A stretch of 64,000 nt of DNA from the NCBI GenBank assembly GCA_028533045.1, contig JAQQAP010000020.1:1-64000 (forward strand), given 5' to 3'. Positions 41,005 through 51,704 of this stretch are shown here, piece after piece. Every line of letters starts with the position of its first letter. Position 1 is the stretch's first letter. Under the pieces are notes generated by a model. The model saw only the letters and a program-made list of their open reading frames with translations. It ran no database searches and was not told the DNA's origin. Origin of the DNA: Spirochaetales bacterium (GTDB taxonomy: Bacteria > Spirochaetota > Spirochaetia > DSM-2461). A program made the translations under genes and the position numbers.

Positions 41005-41631
41005 ATGAAATATTTAAAGATTCTTCTATTGGGATTCATTCTATCGGCCTCCCTCTACGCCCATCCCCACCTCTTTATCTCAACAGCCTGCACTCTGGAA
41101 TTTGAAGAAGGACAGATCAAGGGACTCTGGGTTGAATTTGAGTTTGACGAATATTTTTCCAGCGAAATAAATCTAAAATATGATGCCGACGGAGACGGGA
41201 TTTACAATGAAGGAGAAACGGCAGAAGTTTACAACAACGCCTTTATCAACCTGCAGTACTACAACTACTTTACCTTTATCCGCCATGAAGAAGAAGTTAT
41301 CTATCCGGAAATAACGGAAAAATTCTCGGTCAGGTGCGAGGGAAAGGATAAAATCATCTATGACTTTTTTATCCCCCTTCCCTCCTATCCCTACAAAGAT
41401 ATCTATATAGCCCTCTACGATGCGACCTTTTTCTGTTCCTGTGAATTCCAGGAAGAGTATTTTTCTGTTACCGGTACGGGGATTCCCGAATATAGCCAGT
41501 CAAAGGCCGTTAATGACAATCTGTCTATACACTATAATCCCCAGGCCGGTACGGAGGACATAGGTACATCCCAGGACTGGTCCCTGGGCCTCCTCACCTA
41601 TATTCCCGAGGAAATACACATACAGTTCTAA
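41005..41631 (+). CDS. DUF1007 periplasmic protein (second copy, EF-hand-like loop)
   Basis: A 208-residue paralogue of the 39454 protein: signal peptide ending SLYA, mature start HPHLFISTACTLEFEE, and the same closing TYIPEEIHIQF. Its loop DADGDGIYNEGE has a complete EF-hand pattern (D-x-D-x-D-G ... E), so calcium binding is likely. FFCSCEFQ carries a C-x-C in both copies. Metal buffering for the NicO permease is inferred. Confidence 0.83.
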   Translation: MKYLKILLLGFILSASLYAHPHLFISTACTLEFEEGQIKGLWVEFEFDEYFSSEINLKYDADGDGIYNEGETAEVYNNAFINLQYYNYFTFIRHEEEVIYPEITEKFSVRCEGKDKIIYDFFIPLPSYPYKDIYIALYDATFFCSCEFQEEYFSVTGTGIPEYSQSKAVNDNLSIHYNPQAGTEDIGTSQDWSLGLLTYIPEEIHIQF

Positions 41632-41645
41632 ACTGATTCGGAGAG

Positions 41646-43484
41646 CTACTCTTCAGTCTTGAAGCTCCCCACTTCCCGGTCAATCCGCTCCAGGTTGTTC
41701 TGGTTTCGTTCACCGAGCTCCTGAATTTTCCCGGCAAAACGGGAGATTTCCAGAAGAGATTCGCGAATATTCCGAATCCCCCCATGGTTATCATCTGTCA
41801 GACGGGAGATTTCATTCACCTTCTGAACAGCCGTACCGGCCTTATCTTCCACAATACCGGAAGACTCCTTCACCGACTGAGAGGAGTGCTTAAGGTTCCC
41901 CAGGGCTTCCAGAATCTGAGAGTTTCCCGCAGAAACCTCATCAATGGCCAGGAGTATTTCCGAAATGGTATGAACCACATCCTTATTACCCTTTTCCAAA
42001 TCCCCAATAATAGCGCTTGTTTCCTGGGACTTATCCTGGGTTAACTGAATTTTATCGATAATTTCCTTGGTCGATTCGGAGATCTGTCGTGAGTTAATAC
42101 CGGTGGACTCGGCCAATTTCCGCACTTCATCGGCAACAACGGCAAATCCCTTACCCGCTTCTCCCGCATGGGCCGCCTCAATGGCGGCATTCATGGCCAG
42201 AAGATTTATCTGGGAGGAGATACCGTTAATAACATTGACCACGTCTTCAATGGTATTGATAGAGGACGCAATTTCCCGAATATCTTCCATGGTATCGTCC
42301 ATTTTGCGGGAACTCTCCACAGCCAGGGAGCTAAGCTGATTCATCTGCTCCATACGGTCATTGGTAATACGACTGATATTTCCGATGGCGGCAATCATCT
42401 CTTCAATGGAGGCGGAAGACTCTTCTACCGCAGCCGCTTCCTCCACAACCTGCTGGTTTACGGTCTCGATGGCACTGAAAATATCATTCAAGGCATGACT
42501 GGCTTCATCTCCATTACCGGAAAGGGTCTCCGAAGAACGCTCCATCTGTTCTGCTGTAGCAACAATACCATCCATGGTAGACGATATCATTTCCGAATTC
42601 GATCTTAACTCATCGCCTATGGTAGAACTCTCCCGGGAGACCTTTTTAAGTCCGGAAACAATAAGATGCAGCTTTTCCAGAAAGCGATTGAAATTCGTCG
42701 CAATATGTCCCATTTCATCGCTGGAACGGACCTTCAGCCGAAAAGTTAAATCCCCTTCGCCCGAAGCGATATCATCGAGCCCACTGGCGGTCTGCTTCAT
42801 CATTTTTATAATGCCGAGAAGGACGAACATAATAAAAGCGCCGCTTGCCAGGAGAGAAAGAATCCCCGCAACAATTAAGAGCCAAAGGTAAGCTCCCAGC
42901 TCATCAATGAGAACCGATTCATATATGGTGTACAGAACAACCCAATCATATGGTTCATAAACCTTGATATAACCGATTTTCATAACCGTTCCTTCTTCAC
43001 CCTTTCTTGCCAGGTTGTAGGAAACGCGTCCTTCTCCCACTTCAAAGAAGTATTCGGTCAAATTTTGTCCGGTAAGCTTATCATAGGCCTGGGCTATGGT
43101 CCCCAGTCTCTCTTTGGAGGGATGGCAAATATACTCATCCCCACGGGATTTAACAATAGGATAACCAATAGAGATGTCTATTCCTTCGTAGATAAGAGCA
43201 TTGAGGGAAGCCAGACCTTCCTTCCTGTAATCCTCCATAGCCCGGGATATCTCTGCGGAATCATATCCAGAGATATCCTTAAGTTCTCTCCTACGGGCTT
43301 CCTCCATCTGCTGATACTGGGAAATAAGTTTGTAGGCCGTATCGACCTGGATACTGGCACGTTTATAAAAATCATTCTCAATAGTTCCCTTGATTCTGCC
43401 AACCAGAACAGATGTCAAAACAGCGAAGATTATTAGAATGGCGATTAATACGGGAAGAAAGATCTTCCAGAGAATAGATTTCAT
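41646..43484 (-). CDS. Methyl-accepting chemotaxis protein with Cache sensor
   Basis: A 612-residue chemoreceptor. Helix 1 spans residues ~5-28. The periplasmic part (about 30-190) looks like a single-Cache domain ([36 protein letters not shown]). Helix 2 lies near 195-220, followed by HAMP (about 225-280) and the signalling tip [33 protein letters not shown]. It has no C-terminal CheR pentapeptide. It is a single gene with its own promoter. Confidence 0.96.
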   Translation of the reverse strand: MKSILWKIFLPVLIAILIIFAVLTSVLVGRIKGTIENDFYKRASIQVDTAYKLISQYQQMEEARRRELKDISGYDSAEISRAMEDYRKEGLASLNALIYEGIDISIGYPIVKSRGDEYICHPSKERLGTIAQAYDKLTGQNLTEYFFEVGEGRVSYNLARKGEEGTVMKIGYIKVYEPYDWVVLYTIYESVLIDELGAYLWLLIVAGILSLLASGAFIMFVLLGIIKMMKQTASGLDDIASGEGDLTFRLKVRSSDEMGHIATNFNRFLEKLHLIVSGLKKVSRESSTIGDELRSNSEMISSTMDGIVATAEQMERSSETLSGNGDEASHALNDIFSAIETVNQQVVEEAAAVEESSASIEEMIAAIGNISRITNDRMEQMNQLSSLAVESSRKMDDTMEDIREIASSINTIEDVVNVINGISSQINLLAMNAAIEAAHAGEAGKGFAVVADEVRKLAESTGINSRQISESTKEIIDKIQLTQDKSQETSAIIGDLEKGNKDVVHTISEILLAIDEVSAGNSQILEALGNLKHSSQSVKESSGIVEDKAGTAVQKVNEISRLTDDNHGGIRNIRESLLEISRFAGKIQELGERNQNNLERIDREVGSFKTEE

Positions 43485-43510
43485 TTTGAACTCCCGAGAT
43501 TTTTGTCTTA

Positions 43511-43540
43511 ACTATAATTCACAGGAAAGGCATATTGCAA
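43511..43540 (-). promoter_or_regulatory. Promoter of the Cache chemoreceptor gene
   Basis: On the minus strand TTGCAA (43540-43535) and TATAGT (43516-43511) are 18 bases apart, about 27 bases before the ATG. Confidence 0.45.
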
Positions 43541-43549
43541 CAAAAAAAA

Positions 43550-44209
43550 CTAACACCAGCTTTCTATAAGCTGAATTAGCTCATCGGGACAGTCTACGAT
43601 CTCTTCGGCCCCGGTCTTTTCCAACTCTTCCCGGCTTCGAAAGCCCCAGCTGCAGCCTACGGCAATGAATCCGGCATTTTTTGCGGTTTCCATATCGGTA
43701 GACGTATCGCCCATGTAGAGACATTCGGAGGGCTCTATTCCCCAATCGGAAATGATCTCCAGGGCCTGCCCGGGATGGGGTTTGTGAGGCACTCCGTCCA
43801 GCTGCCCGCTAATGTGGGTAAAGGGCCAGGAGGAAAGAAAGTATGCACAGACTTCCCGAGCCGTCTGTTCCGGCTTGTTAGTAAGGACCGCCAAGGGCAG
43901 AGATTTTTCCGTGAGAAAAGTCAGCATTTCCCCGATGCCTTCGAAAAGCCCGGTTCGGTTCCGACTGTTTTGGGAAAGGGTGATCCTGTATTCGGCCAAA
44001 ATGGTAGAGTGGTCAAAGTTATCCGGAAAATTGTCCCTGATAAACTGGGGAGCCCCATAACCCACCATGGCGGCATACTCCTTTTCACTCTTCTCCGGGA
44101 GTCCGTATTTGATCATCAGACTGTTCATAGAATCGGAAATATCACCAATCGTATCCAACAACGTACCGTCCAGGTCAAACATAACCCCACTAATTTTTTT
44201 GATTCCCAT
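43550..44209 (-). CDS. HAD-family phosphatase, phosphoglycolate-phosphatase-like
   Basis: A 219-residue HAD hydrolase with motif I MFDLDGTLLDT (about residues 10-20), motif II AVLTNKP, motif III Lys in PHKPHPGQ and motif IV YMGDTSTDMETAKNAG. The helical cap between motifs I and II fits the Gph/PGMB group. It probably removes phosphate from phosphoglycolate or a similar small ester. It stands alone between a chemoreceptor and pta. Confidence 0.87.
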   Translation of the reverse strand: MGIKKISGVMFDLDGTLLDTIGDISDSMNSLMIKYGLPEKSEKEYAAMVGYGAPQFIRDNFPDNFDHSTILAEYRITLSQNSRNRTGLFEGIGEMLTFLTEKSLPLAVLTNKPEQTAREVCAYFLSSWPFTHISGQLDGVPHKPHPGQALEIISDWGIEPSECLYMGDTSTDMETAKNAGFIAVGCSWGFRSREELEKTGAEEIVDCPDELIQLIESWC

Positions 44210-44349
44210 AGGTTAAGTCATATCATATAGGCCCCGGGAAGGCTAGAGAGATTGTATTAAAAAACAAGCCTATCCCCTTTCCATAACTTGTAAAAAAGCC
44301 TATTCTATACGGCGTAGAGCCGTTCCAAGGGCTCAAAAGGAGTCAAATA

Positions 44350-45345
44350 ATGTCATTTACAGAAAGCATGAGAGCCAAAGCCAGCGAAATGGCCAAGACC
44401 CTCGTTCTTCCCGAAGGTACCGAAACAAGAACCATTCAGGCAGCCCGAATCATCCTGGATGAAAAAATAGCCCGTGAAGTAACCCTGGTTGGTAAGGTAG
44501 CCGATATTGAAGCGGCTGCGGCAACTTCCGGCACTGACCTTTCCGGCATCAAGCTGGTAGATCCGGCAGAGTCCGATAAAATGGACGCCTATGCCAATGA
44601 ATTCTACGAACTGAGAAAGCACAAGGGTGTAACTCTGGAAGACGCTAAAGCCAAGATGATGAATACCCTTAACTGGGGTGCCATGATGGTTCGTCTTGAC
44701 GACGCAGACGCCATGGTAGCCGGGGCGGAAAACTCCACCGGTAAAGTACTGGTTTCCGGTTTTACCATCATCAAAACAGCTCCCGGCGTTAAGTCCGCCT
44801 CTTCCTGTTTTGTTATGGACCTGCCCGATAAGAAGTGGGGTAACGACGGTCTCATGGTCTTCTCCGACTGTGCCACCATTCCCGATCCCACCGTAGAACA
44901 GCTGGCCGAAATTACTATTCAGTCCGCCGAATCCTTCAAGACCTACTGCGGCGGCGAGCCCCAGGTAGCTATGCTGAGCTTCTCAACCAAAGGGTCTGCC
45001 AGCCATCCCAATGTGGACAAGGTAGTTGAAGCCCTGGCCATCGTTAAGGAAAAAGCTCCCGAACTGAACGTAGACGGTGAACTCCAGCTCGACGCAGCTA
45101 TCGTTCCCGCCGTAGGAGAAAAGAAAGCTCCCGGTTCAACCGTTGCCGGTAAGGCGAACACCCTGATCTTCCCCGACCTTCAGTCCGGTAACATCGGATA
45201 CAAACTGGTACAGCGATTTGCCGGTGCCGGTGCTTACGGTCCCTTCCTTCAGGGATTCGCCAAGCCTATATCCGACCTTTCCCGAGGTTGTTCTATCGAT
45301 GATATCGTGAATACCTGTGCGGTTACTTTAACCCAGGTTAAGTAA
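44350..45345 (+). CDS. pta: Phosphate acetyltransferase
   Basis: A 331-residue single-domain Pta that interconverts acetyl-CoA and acetyl phosphate, the ATP-yielding branch of fermentation with acetate kinase. Typical segments include LPEGTETRTIQAA, AENSTGKVLVSGFTIIKTAPG, LMVFSDCATIPDPT, MLSFSTKGSASHP and NTLIFPDLQSGNIGYKLVQR. AGGAG seven bases before the ATG is a good RBS. Small alternative hairpins (44310-44334) precede it. The end overlaps mutY (opposite strand) by 8 bases. No ackA is nearby. Confidence 0.96.
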   Translation: MSFTESMRAKASEMAKTLVLPEGTETRTIQAARIILDEKIAREVTLVGKVADIEAAAATSGTDLSGIKLVDPAESDKMDAYANEFYELRKHKGVTLEDAKAKMMNTLNWGAMMVRLDDADAMVAGAENSTGKVLVSGFTIIKTAPGVKSASSCFVMDLPDKKWGNDGLMVFSDCATIPDPTVEQLAEITIQSAESFKTYCGGEPQVAMLSFSTKGSASHPNVDKVVEALAIVKEKAPELNVDGELQLDAAIVPAVGEKKAPGSTVAGKANTLIFPDLQSGNIGYKLVQRFAGAGAYGPFLQGFAKPISDLSRGCSIDDIVNTCAVTLTQVK

Positions 45346-46363
45346 TAAGTTCATTGATTATTTTGCGGTAAACGGCGGGAGTGGCCAGTACGGCCAGTTC
45401 TCCCGCACTTGCCCAGAAACCTTCCCCTTCCCGGTATGCTCCGGGGGGAAGGATTTCTTTCCCCTTCCCTATCCATTTCTGTATTTCCGGCTTGAGAGTT
45501 TCCTTGTATTTCGTATAGTTGTGTACTCTTTCTTTAAGAGAAGCGACCGATTCCCACCCTTCCGCGATGGTAATCTCCGCGTCTTCACGGGGAAAAGTCC
45601 AAAGTCCCCGTCCAATCCCTTCATTTCTTTGTATAATCCAATAGGACAGCCCTTTATTTCCCTCACGGGTATAAATCCGTACCCGGGAGGTTAACTCCAC
45701 CTTCTCCCGCTTCTTTTTTACCGGAATGGTGTGGGCTATATTCTGTTTGTATGCGAGGCAGTCCCCGCTTAGGGGGCAGGAGGCACAATCGGGCGTACCG
45801 GTCCTGCAGACCAGTTGCCCCAGCTGCATCAAAGCCCCGTTAAACAGTCCCGGATTTTCTGAATCGGCAATAATCCCGTCCAGCCGCTCCCGCCAGAGGC
45901 TCTCCCTTTCCTTATCCCACTCCGAATGGGCTCCCAGCCTTTGACAGATCCGTTTTACATTGGCATCGATCACAGGCCTATTTATTCCGAAGGAGATGCT
46001 TAGCAAAGCGCTGGCCGTATAGTCCCCTATACCGGGGAGTGAAACCAATTCCTTATAGTCACAGGGGAATTGCCCGCCTCTTTCTTCCTGGAGTATTTTG
46101 GCAGTTTTAAGAATATTCCGAGCTCGGGAGTAATATCCCAACCCTTCCCAATGGCGCAGGACCTCTCCCTCTTCACAGAGAGCCAGCTCCTCAAGAGTGG
46201 GAAAACGATCCATCCATCGCTTAAAGAAGGGCACAACCGCCGTAACGACAGTCTGTTGGAGCATAACCTCCGAAATCCAGACCCGATAGGGAGAGGAATC
46301 CTCCCCCCAGGGATAGGCAACACCTTCCCTCTCAAACCATTCAAGGAGAGCTCTATAGTTCAT
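45338..46363 (-). CDS. mutY: A/G-specific adenine glycosylase MutY
   Basis: A 341-residue DNA repair enzyme that removes adenine mispaired with 8-oxoguanine. The helix-hairpin-helix LPGIGDYTASALL (about 108-120), VIDANVKRI with the catalytic Asp, SEVMLQQT with the catalytic Glu, and the [4Fe-4S] motif C-x6-C-x2-C-x5-C (CRTGTPDCASCPLSGDC) are all visible. The C-terminal NUDIX-like domain is present in reduced form. It starts only 5 bases after the transporter gene upstream. Confidence 0.95.
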   Translation of the reverse strand: MNYRALLEWFEREGVAYPWGEDSSPYRVWISEVMLQQTVVTAVVPFFKRWMDRFPTLEELALCEEGEVLRHWEGLGYYSRARNILKTAKILQEERGGQFPCDYKELVSLPGIGDYTASALLSISFGINRPVIDANVKRICQRLGAHSEWDKERESLWRERLDGIIADSENPGLFNGALMQLGQLVCRTGTPDCASCPLSGDCLAYKQNIAHTIPVKKKREKVELTSRVRIYTREGNKGLSYWIIQRNEGIGRGLWTFPREDAEITIAEGWESVASLKERVHNYTKYKETLKPEIQKWIGKGKEILPPGAYREGEGFWASAGELAVLATPAVYRKIINELIT

Positions 46364-46368
46364 CAGTT

Positions 46369-47805
46369 CTAGATTACTTCCGTATCCTTTCTCTTAAGCC
46401 AGATATTGGAAGGATCCTCAAAGCGACGATTCCCGGAAAGCAAAAGATAAAGAACAAAACAGAAGGCGAGATAGAGACCGTAAAGGGCAAGTACGAGCCA
46501 GGTATTCCTGAGAGATCCCTCCAGAGCTCCCTTAGCCGGTGCGTTAGCTGTAAGAATAATGGGAATGACAAAGAGAAAAACCAGTCCCGAGGCGTACATA
46601 TAGTCACGGGACGCAGGAGTTTCGAATTTAGGGTCAATAATGCGAAGCAGGGCCAATCCGGTGGGGAGTGTCCCTGTAATGGCACCATAACAGAGAACGC
46701 TTCGGTAAAAGGCGTTATCAGAAAAGATTCGGGAACTCAGCCAGATATGGGTAATGGTAGACATAACTCCGCACACAACTCCCAAAACAACAATGGGAAT
46801 CCAGAACTCACCAATAATGGCAATGGAAATAGCACCTACAGCAGCGGCTACCATATAATCCACGGCAAAACCGGAAATACGGGTCAGTCGGTCGTTATCC
46901 ACCACATATTCAATCTTCATTCCCCCCATAAAGGCCTTAACCAACATAGCCGTAAGAGCGGAAAAGATAAACATAATTCCCCAGAGATTCACGGCCAATT
47001 CATACCCCAAGGGTCCGACAAAAGAGAGCCCCCAGGTAATCACTTTAAGAAGAAGATAGGTCAGAAGATAGGTTCCCAAAACAAGAGCCAAATTAAAGGA
47101 GAGGGGATCGATAGCTTCGGGGGTTGTGATATCGTTTACATTGCTCGTATGGGGAGGTCCGGAGCGCTTCTGTACCCCGGCACGTACCTGGGCTTCGTTA
47201 ATCTTTTCGTACTTGCTCCGTTCAAGCCAGCCCTTGCGCAGACCGTAATTTACAAGAAATATCCCGCCAAAACAGGCCCATACAAACCCAAGAGCCCCAA
47301 AAGTCAGTCCCACATCACTTAAACCGGTAAATCCCATCTGCTCCCAGCCCTTACCAATGGCAAAGGCCTGTCCCGGTCCAAGAGAATATCCCAGAGTGGG
47401 AAAAAGACCGAATCCGGGAAAGAGATCGGGCATAAATGTAAAAATCATGATGAGGACCAGTCCGGTTCCCAGAAAGCACTGAAGGGCGTACTGAGTGGTC
47501 AGCGTTACGGCTGTGGCCATTACGTCGGGATTCTTTTTGGAACTTCTCTTGGGAGAAACCCGCAGAATCATGGAAATAAAAGAAATATTCAGGAAATGGA
47601 AAACGATGTTCTCCAGATTCACCGTATCGAGACCCATAGCGGGGGCCACCCAGTTGTAGTAGGGAAGCAGCAAGAAACCGGCGGTAAGATTATTGGGAAT
47701 CAGATACTTCTGAAAAAATCCCACTTTAGTACGAATTAAGGTTCCCACCAAAAGGGCCAGGGAGATAACTCCAATATCAAGAAAAATAGTCCATTCGAAT
47801 TCCAT
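46369..47805 (-). CDS. Sodium:glutamate symporter-like protein (GltS family)
   Basis: A 478-residue integral membrane protein with about ten to twelve helices in two repeats. GltS features are PNNLTAGFLLLP, a first reentrant region GYSLGPGQAFAIGKGWEQMGF, and the symmetric LCYGAITGTLPTGLALLRI in the second half. It is longer than E. coli GltS (about 400 residues) because of a cytosolic loop near 210-240. The likely substrate is glutamate or a related anion with Na+. It is cotranscribed with mutY. Confidence 0.84.
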   Translation of the reverse strand: MEFEWTIFLDIGVISLALLVGTLIRTKVGFFQKYLIPNNLTAGFLLLPYYNWVAPAMGLDTVNLENIVFHFLNISFISMILRVSPKRSSKKNPDVMATAVTLTTQYALQCFLGTGLVLIMIFTFMPDLFPGFGLFPTLGYSLGPGQAFAIGKGWEQMGFTGLSDVGLTFGALGFVWACFGGIFLVNYGLRKGWLERSKYEKINEAQVRAGVQKRSGPPHTSNVNDITTPEAIDPLSFNLALVLGTYLLTYLLLKVITWGLSFVGPLGYELAVNLWGIMFIFSALTAMLVKAFMGGMKIEYVVDNDRLTRISGFAVDYMVAAAVGAISIAIIGEFWIPIVVLGVVCGVMSTITHIWLSSRIFSDNAFYRSVLCYGAITGTLPTGLALLRIIDPKFETPASRDYMYASGLVFLFVIPIILTANAPAKGALEGSLRNTWLVLALYGLYLAFCFVLYLLLSGNRRFEDPSNIWLKRKDTEVI

Positions 47806-47911
47806 TAGAATCCCTCCTACCCTTTATTGTATAGGAAATACCCCTTGCAAAACAAGCTTTTTTTCCGCTCCTTCTTCGACCTTCATCCCCGGTTCCCACC
47901 GTAAGCCGGCC

Positions 47912-47941
47912 AAAAAAAGCCCGGCAGATGAGCTGCCGGGC
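47912..47941 (-). terminator. Terminator of ftsH
   Basis: On the minus strand GCCCGGCA-N7-TGCCGGGC forms a perfect 8-bp stem followed by seven Ts (47918-47912), about 20 bases after the ftsH stop. Confidence 0.92.
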
Positions 47942-47960
47942 CATTCATTCAATTCAATTA

Positions 47961-50192
47961 CTATTCGGAAGAGTTATCATCCAACTTGGGCGCATCCCCT
48001 TCGGTCGATTCACCGGCGGCCATACGGCGGCGCAGCTCGGCCTGTTCCTTCTCTTCCCGCTCTTTTTTCTCTTTCTCGAGCCTTTCCCGCTCTTCCTGCT
48101 CCTTACGACGGGCTTCCATTCTCTCTTTAATAGCCTGATTTCTGGCCTCGCCCGACTCTTTAGCTCTATCGGAAGGCTTCAGATCCCGGGACTTTCTGCT
48201 GGCGAATTCTTCCTTACCAAGCTCATCCTCATCAATCATAGCCATAAGCTCTTCCCGCTCTATGGTCTCATCGTCCATAAGACGGGAGGTTATCTTCTCA
48301 AGAAGTTCTTTATGCTTTTCCAGCAAAGCTTTAACACGGACATAGCTTTCGGACATAATCCGGGCGATTTCCTCATCGATAAAGCGCTGGGTTTCCTCTG
48401 AGTATTCCCGGTAAGCAGAGTAGCCCCCCTGCTCCTGGCCCAGAAAACTTGATCCCCTCTTGTCCAGAGAGACATTGGCGAATCGTTCGCTCATTCCTAA
48501 ACGGGTAACCATAGCCCGGGCAATATCGGTGGCCCGCTCAATATCATTTCCCGCTCCCGTAGAAACAGTACCGTAGATAATTTCTTCCGCCGCACGGCCC
48601 CCCAGGGCCACATCAATCCGCCCCAGAAGCTCTTCCCGGGTCTGGAAGGAACGTTCCTCTTCCGGCACGGGGAGCATATAGCCCATTATACCGTAACCGC
48701 GGGGAACAATGGTAATCTTCTTGACCAGGTGCTGATCCGGCGTAAAAACATTCACAAGGGCATGACCTGTTTCATGATAGGCGGTGGTTTCCCGTTCATG
48801 GGGATTAAGAAGTTTGTTCTTCTTTTCAAGACCGATGGAGGTCTTCTCCATGGCCTCCATAAAGTCATCCTTGGAAACCTTGTCCGCCCCGCGGCGTACC
48901 GCAAGCAGGGCCGCTTCATTCACAATATTAGCCAAATCGGCCCCGGCCAGTCCGGCAGTCACCTTGGCCACATCGGCAAAATCAACGGTCTCATCAAGCT
49001 TGACCCCTTCGGCATGAATCTTGAGAATCGCTTCACGACCAATCTGATCGGGCTTATCCACCACAACCTGACGGTCAAAGCGCCCCGGTCTTAACAGGGC
49101 CGGGTCCAGAACTTCCGGACGGTTGGTAGCCGCCAGAATAATTACGCCGGTGGAGGAATCAAAACCGTCCATTTCCACAAGCAGCTGATTCAAAGTCTGT
49201 TCCCGCTCATCGTTGCTGGAAATATTGTTAGCCCGGCTCTTGCCAATGGCGTCCAATTCGTCAATAAAAATTATACAGGGAGCCTTTTCACGGGCCTGCT
49301 TAAAAAGGTCGCGCACACGGGCCGCACCGACACCGACAAACATTTCGACAAAGTCGGCACCGCTCATTCTAAAGAAGGTCACCCCTGCCTCACCGGCCAC
49401 GGCACGGGCCAATAGAGTCTTACCCGTTCCGGGAGGTCCCACTAACAGGGCTCCGCGAGGAATCTTACCACCAATTTTGGTGTACTTCTCCGCGTTCTTG
49501 AGAAAGTCCACCACCTCGACCAGTTCATCCTTCGCCTCGTCACAACCGGCCACATCGCGGAAACGGGTCTTTAAATCCTTCTCCGCCACAATGCGGTTCT
49601 GCTGATTCTGGCCAATGCCCATGAAATTGGCTCCGCCCCCCATCCGGCGCATCAAAACCCGCCAAATGATAATAAAAAAGGCGATGGGGAAAACCCAGTA
49701 CACCAGCAGTTCCAGCCAGAAGCCGGAATTTTCATGTACCGCATAATATTCAACTCCGTACTCCTCCAAAAGAGGCAAAAAGTTGGGATCGTTAATGGGC
49801 ACCGTACGAAACACCGTGCTGTTCGCACCGGTTCTGTCCGCCTGAAGTTCCCCCAGAAGGGCCAGCGGGTCCGACGTGTCCACTTCGCTCTTTTTGTAGG
49901 TATATCCCGTATAGTAGGAAGAAGTCAGCTTAACAGTCTGGATCCGACCGCTCGCAATCAGCTCCTTAAAACGGCTGTAATCGATAGTTTTGCTGTCCCC
50001 GGTTCCCATCATGAACATATTGATTATGCCCAGAACGGCCACTACCAGAAAAAAATACCAAATGGAAAAGCGGAATTTCTTCCCGCCTCCGTTCTTGTTA
50101 TTCTTATTGGGCGGCTGGAAGCGGTTTCTCCAATCCTCCGGCCCTTTTTCATTCTTGGGAAATTTTATGTCGTCCTTGTCGTCTTTAGGCAT
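47961..50192 (-). CDS. ftsH: ATP-dependent zinc metalloprotease FtsH
   Basis: A 743-residue membrane AAA protease: helix 1 near residues 40-60, periplasmic domain, helix 2 near 165-185, AAA domain with Walker A GPPGTGKT and [31 protein letters not shown], then the zinc site HETGH. The C-terminal ~90 residues are highly charged with long Glu/Arg-Lys runs, an extension beyond the usual end. ATG 50192 follows GAGG by six bases; an in-frame ATG at 50204 has no RBS. It degrades membrane and regulatory proteins. Confidence 0.97.
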   Translation of the reverse strand: MPKDDKDDIKFPKNEKGPEDWRNRFQPPNKNNKNGGGKKFRFSIWYFFLVVAVLGIINMFMMGTGDSKTIDYSRFKELIASGRIQTVKLTSSYYTGYTYKKSEVDTSDPLALLGELQADRTGANSTVFRTVPINDPNFLPLLEEYGVEYYAVHENSGFWLELLVYWVFPIAFFIIIWRVLMRRMGGGANFMGIGQNQQNRIVAEKDLKTRFRDVAGCDEAKDELVEVVDFLKNAEKYTKIGGKIPRGALLVGPPGTGKTLLARAVAGEAGVTFFRMSGADFVEMFVGVGAARVRDLFKQAREKAPCIIFIDELDAIGKSRANNISSNDEREQTLNQLLVEMDGFDSSTGVIILAATNRPEVLDPALLRPGRFDRQVVVDKPDQIGREAILKIHAEGVKLDETVDFADVAKVTAGLAGADLANIVNEAALLAVRRGADKVSKDDFMEAMEKTSIGLEKKNKLLNPHERETTAYHETGHALVNVFTPDQHLVKKITIVPRGYGIMGYMLPVPEEERSFQTREELLGRIDVALGGRAAEEIIYGTVSTGAGNDIERATDIARAMVTRLGMSERFANVSLDKRGSSFLGQEQGGYSAYREYSEETQRFIDEEIARIMSESYVRVKALLEKHKELLEKITSRLMDDETIEREELMAMIDEDELGKEEFASRKSRDLKPSDRAKESGEARNQAIKERMEARRKEQEERERLEKEKKEREEKEQAELRRRMAAGESTEGDAPKLDDNSSE

Positions 50193-50411
50193 TCTTATCC
50201 TCATTTTTAGGTTACAGTGCTTACAATATACGGACTAAAAGGGGAAAAGTAAAGAAAGTTTACATTCTATTGAATAATGGTCAGAAATGTGATGACAGTT
50301 TACGAGAAAGTCACAATTTCCATAAAAACGGCTACTTTACTAATGACAGAGAGTCCTAACATATGATAAAAGTTATATTCCTATTACAAAATAAAATTAG
50401 GATTTAAAAAC

Positions 50412-51704
50412 ATGGATGATAAAATAGATCGAGGAGAAAGGATTCTCCTTATCCCACTGGTCTCTACCCTAATATTCCTGGCAGCCACAATACTCGGATA
50501 TTTTTATAAGTTTTCCCGGGGACAGGCCACAGAGCAATATATTCTATACTCCTTTACTATTGCGATATGGATAGTATCTCTTTACTTAATGAAAAACCAT
50601 AATAGAGAGGTAGGATTACATCTTTACCTGCTGGTTTCTTTTGTCAGCGCCCTCTATTTGAACCTTATACTTAAAAACGGTTTGATCATTCTCATTATGC
50701 TGAATATATACTTCATTCTGCTATCCCTCTTTCTCCTTAAGAAACCGGCCCATCTCTGTTTTGCTTTCCTTTTCTACCTAACCTCAATTGTCAAAATATT
50801 CCTATCCAACAGTGATGTTAAAGTCAGCCTTATTGAAGCTCTTATCTTGACTCTTCTGGTAATCGTGATTTATGAAATAAAAGGCTGGGTCATGAAACTG
50901 GGAGAGTATAAGATTCAATCGGTTAGGGAAAGCCAAAATACCACTCTCCATATCCTGGCAAAAGTAACCGAATTAAAAGATGCGGAGACAAACAATCATG
51001 TAAAGAGAGTTGGTCTTCTCATGGGATTCCTGGTAGAAAAATTGACAAATTTGTCCGACTTTAAAAAAGAACTGAAAAATATAAGAAAAGAAGATATCCA
51101 GTCGGCCTCCCTTCTCCATGACATAGGAAAAATAGGGGTCCCCGATAATATACTCAAAAAACAGGGTCCCCTTTCTGAAGAAGAGAAGAAAATTATGCAG
51201 AGCCATACTCTCATAGGATATGAGCTCATATTCGAAGCGAAAAACGAAATCGGGGGCCAAGAGATTTTTGACCTGGCCCTGGACATCACCCTCCATCACC
51301 ATGAAAGGTGGGATGGCAAGGGTTATCCCTATCGCATAAAAGGAAATGCCATTCCCCTCTCAGCCCGCTTAATGGCCATTATTGACGTTTATGATGCCTT
51401 AAGATCCCAAAGAAGTTACAAACCCTCCTTTAGCCATGAAAAAGCTTTGAATATTATGAAAAAAGAGTCGGGAAGCCATTTCGATCCTGTACTTCTCAAT
51501 GTTTTCTTTAAACACTCCCGTGAAGTAGAGAAGCTGGTTAGCGGACTCTTCCAGAATCAAGAAGAAAAAAAAGAGCTCATCCCCTCTAAGGAATCTATGG
51601 TCCGTTCCCAATCCCCCTCTTCCCCGTTACGATTTAACCACACCCCGATTAATCCCGCCCCGGAAGCGCCTCGGGCATCTTTTGTCAGGTTGTCACCCAC
51701 GTAA
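50412..51704 (+). CDS. Membrane HD-GYP domain protein (predicted c-di-GMP phosphodiesterase)
   Basis: A 430-residue protein with about five N-terminal helices (residues 10-170), then an HD-GYP domain: LLHDIGKIGVPDNIL, HHERWDGKGYP (the GYP signature) and ARLMAIIDVYDALRSQR. All metal ligands appear present, so hydrolysis of cyclic di-GMP is likely. Beyond the domain a ~40-residue low-complexity tail (from about residue 392) lies antisense to the end of the HAD gene at 51557, giving a 148-base overlap of convergent genes. Confidence 0.9.
   Translation: MDDKIDRGERILLIPLVSTLIFLAATILGYFYKFSRGQATEQYILYSFTIAIWIVSLYLMKNHNREVGLHLYLLVSFVSALYLNLILKNGLIILIMLNIYFILLSLFLLKKPAHLCFAFLFYLTSIVKIFLSNSDVKVSLIEALILTLLVIVIYEIKGWVMKLGEYKIQSVRESQNTTLHILAKVTELKDAETNNHVKRVGLLMGFLVEKLTNLSDFKKELKNIRKEDIQSASLLHDIGKIGVPDNILKKQGPLSEEEKKIMQSHTLIGYELIFEAKNEIGGQEIFDLALDITLHHHERWDGKGYPYRIKGNAIPLSARLMAIIDVYDALRSQRSYKPSFSHEKALNIMKKESGSHFDPVLLNVFFKHSREVEKLVSGLFQNQEEKKELIPSKESMVRSQSPSSPLRFNHTPINPAPEAPRASFVRLSPT

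Noticed and set aside
46747-47322. Open frame antisense to the GltS-like gene, rich in His, Asn and Lys
   Set aside because: The composition is explained by the complement of hydrophobic codons in a membrane protein.
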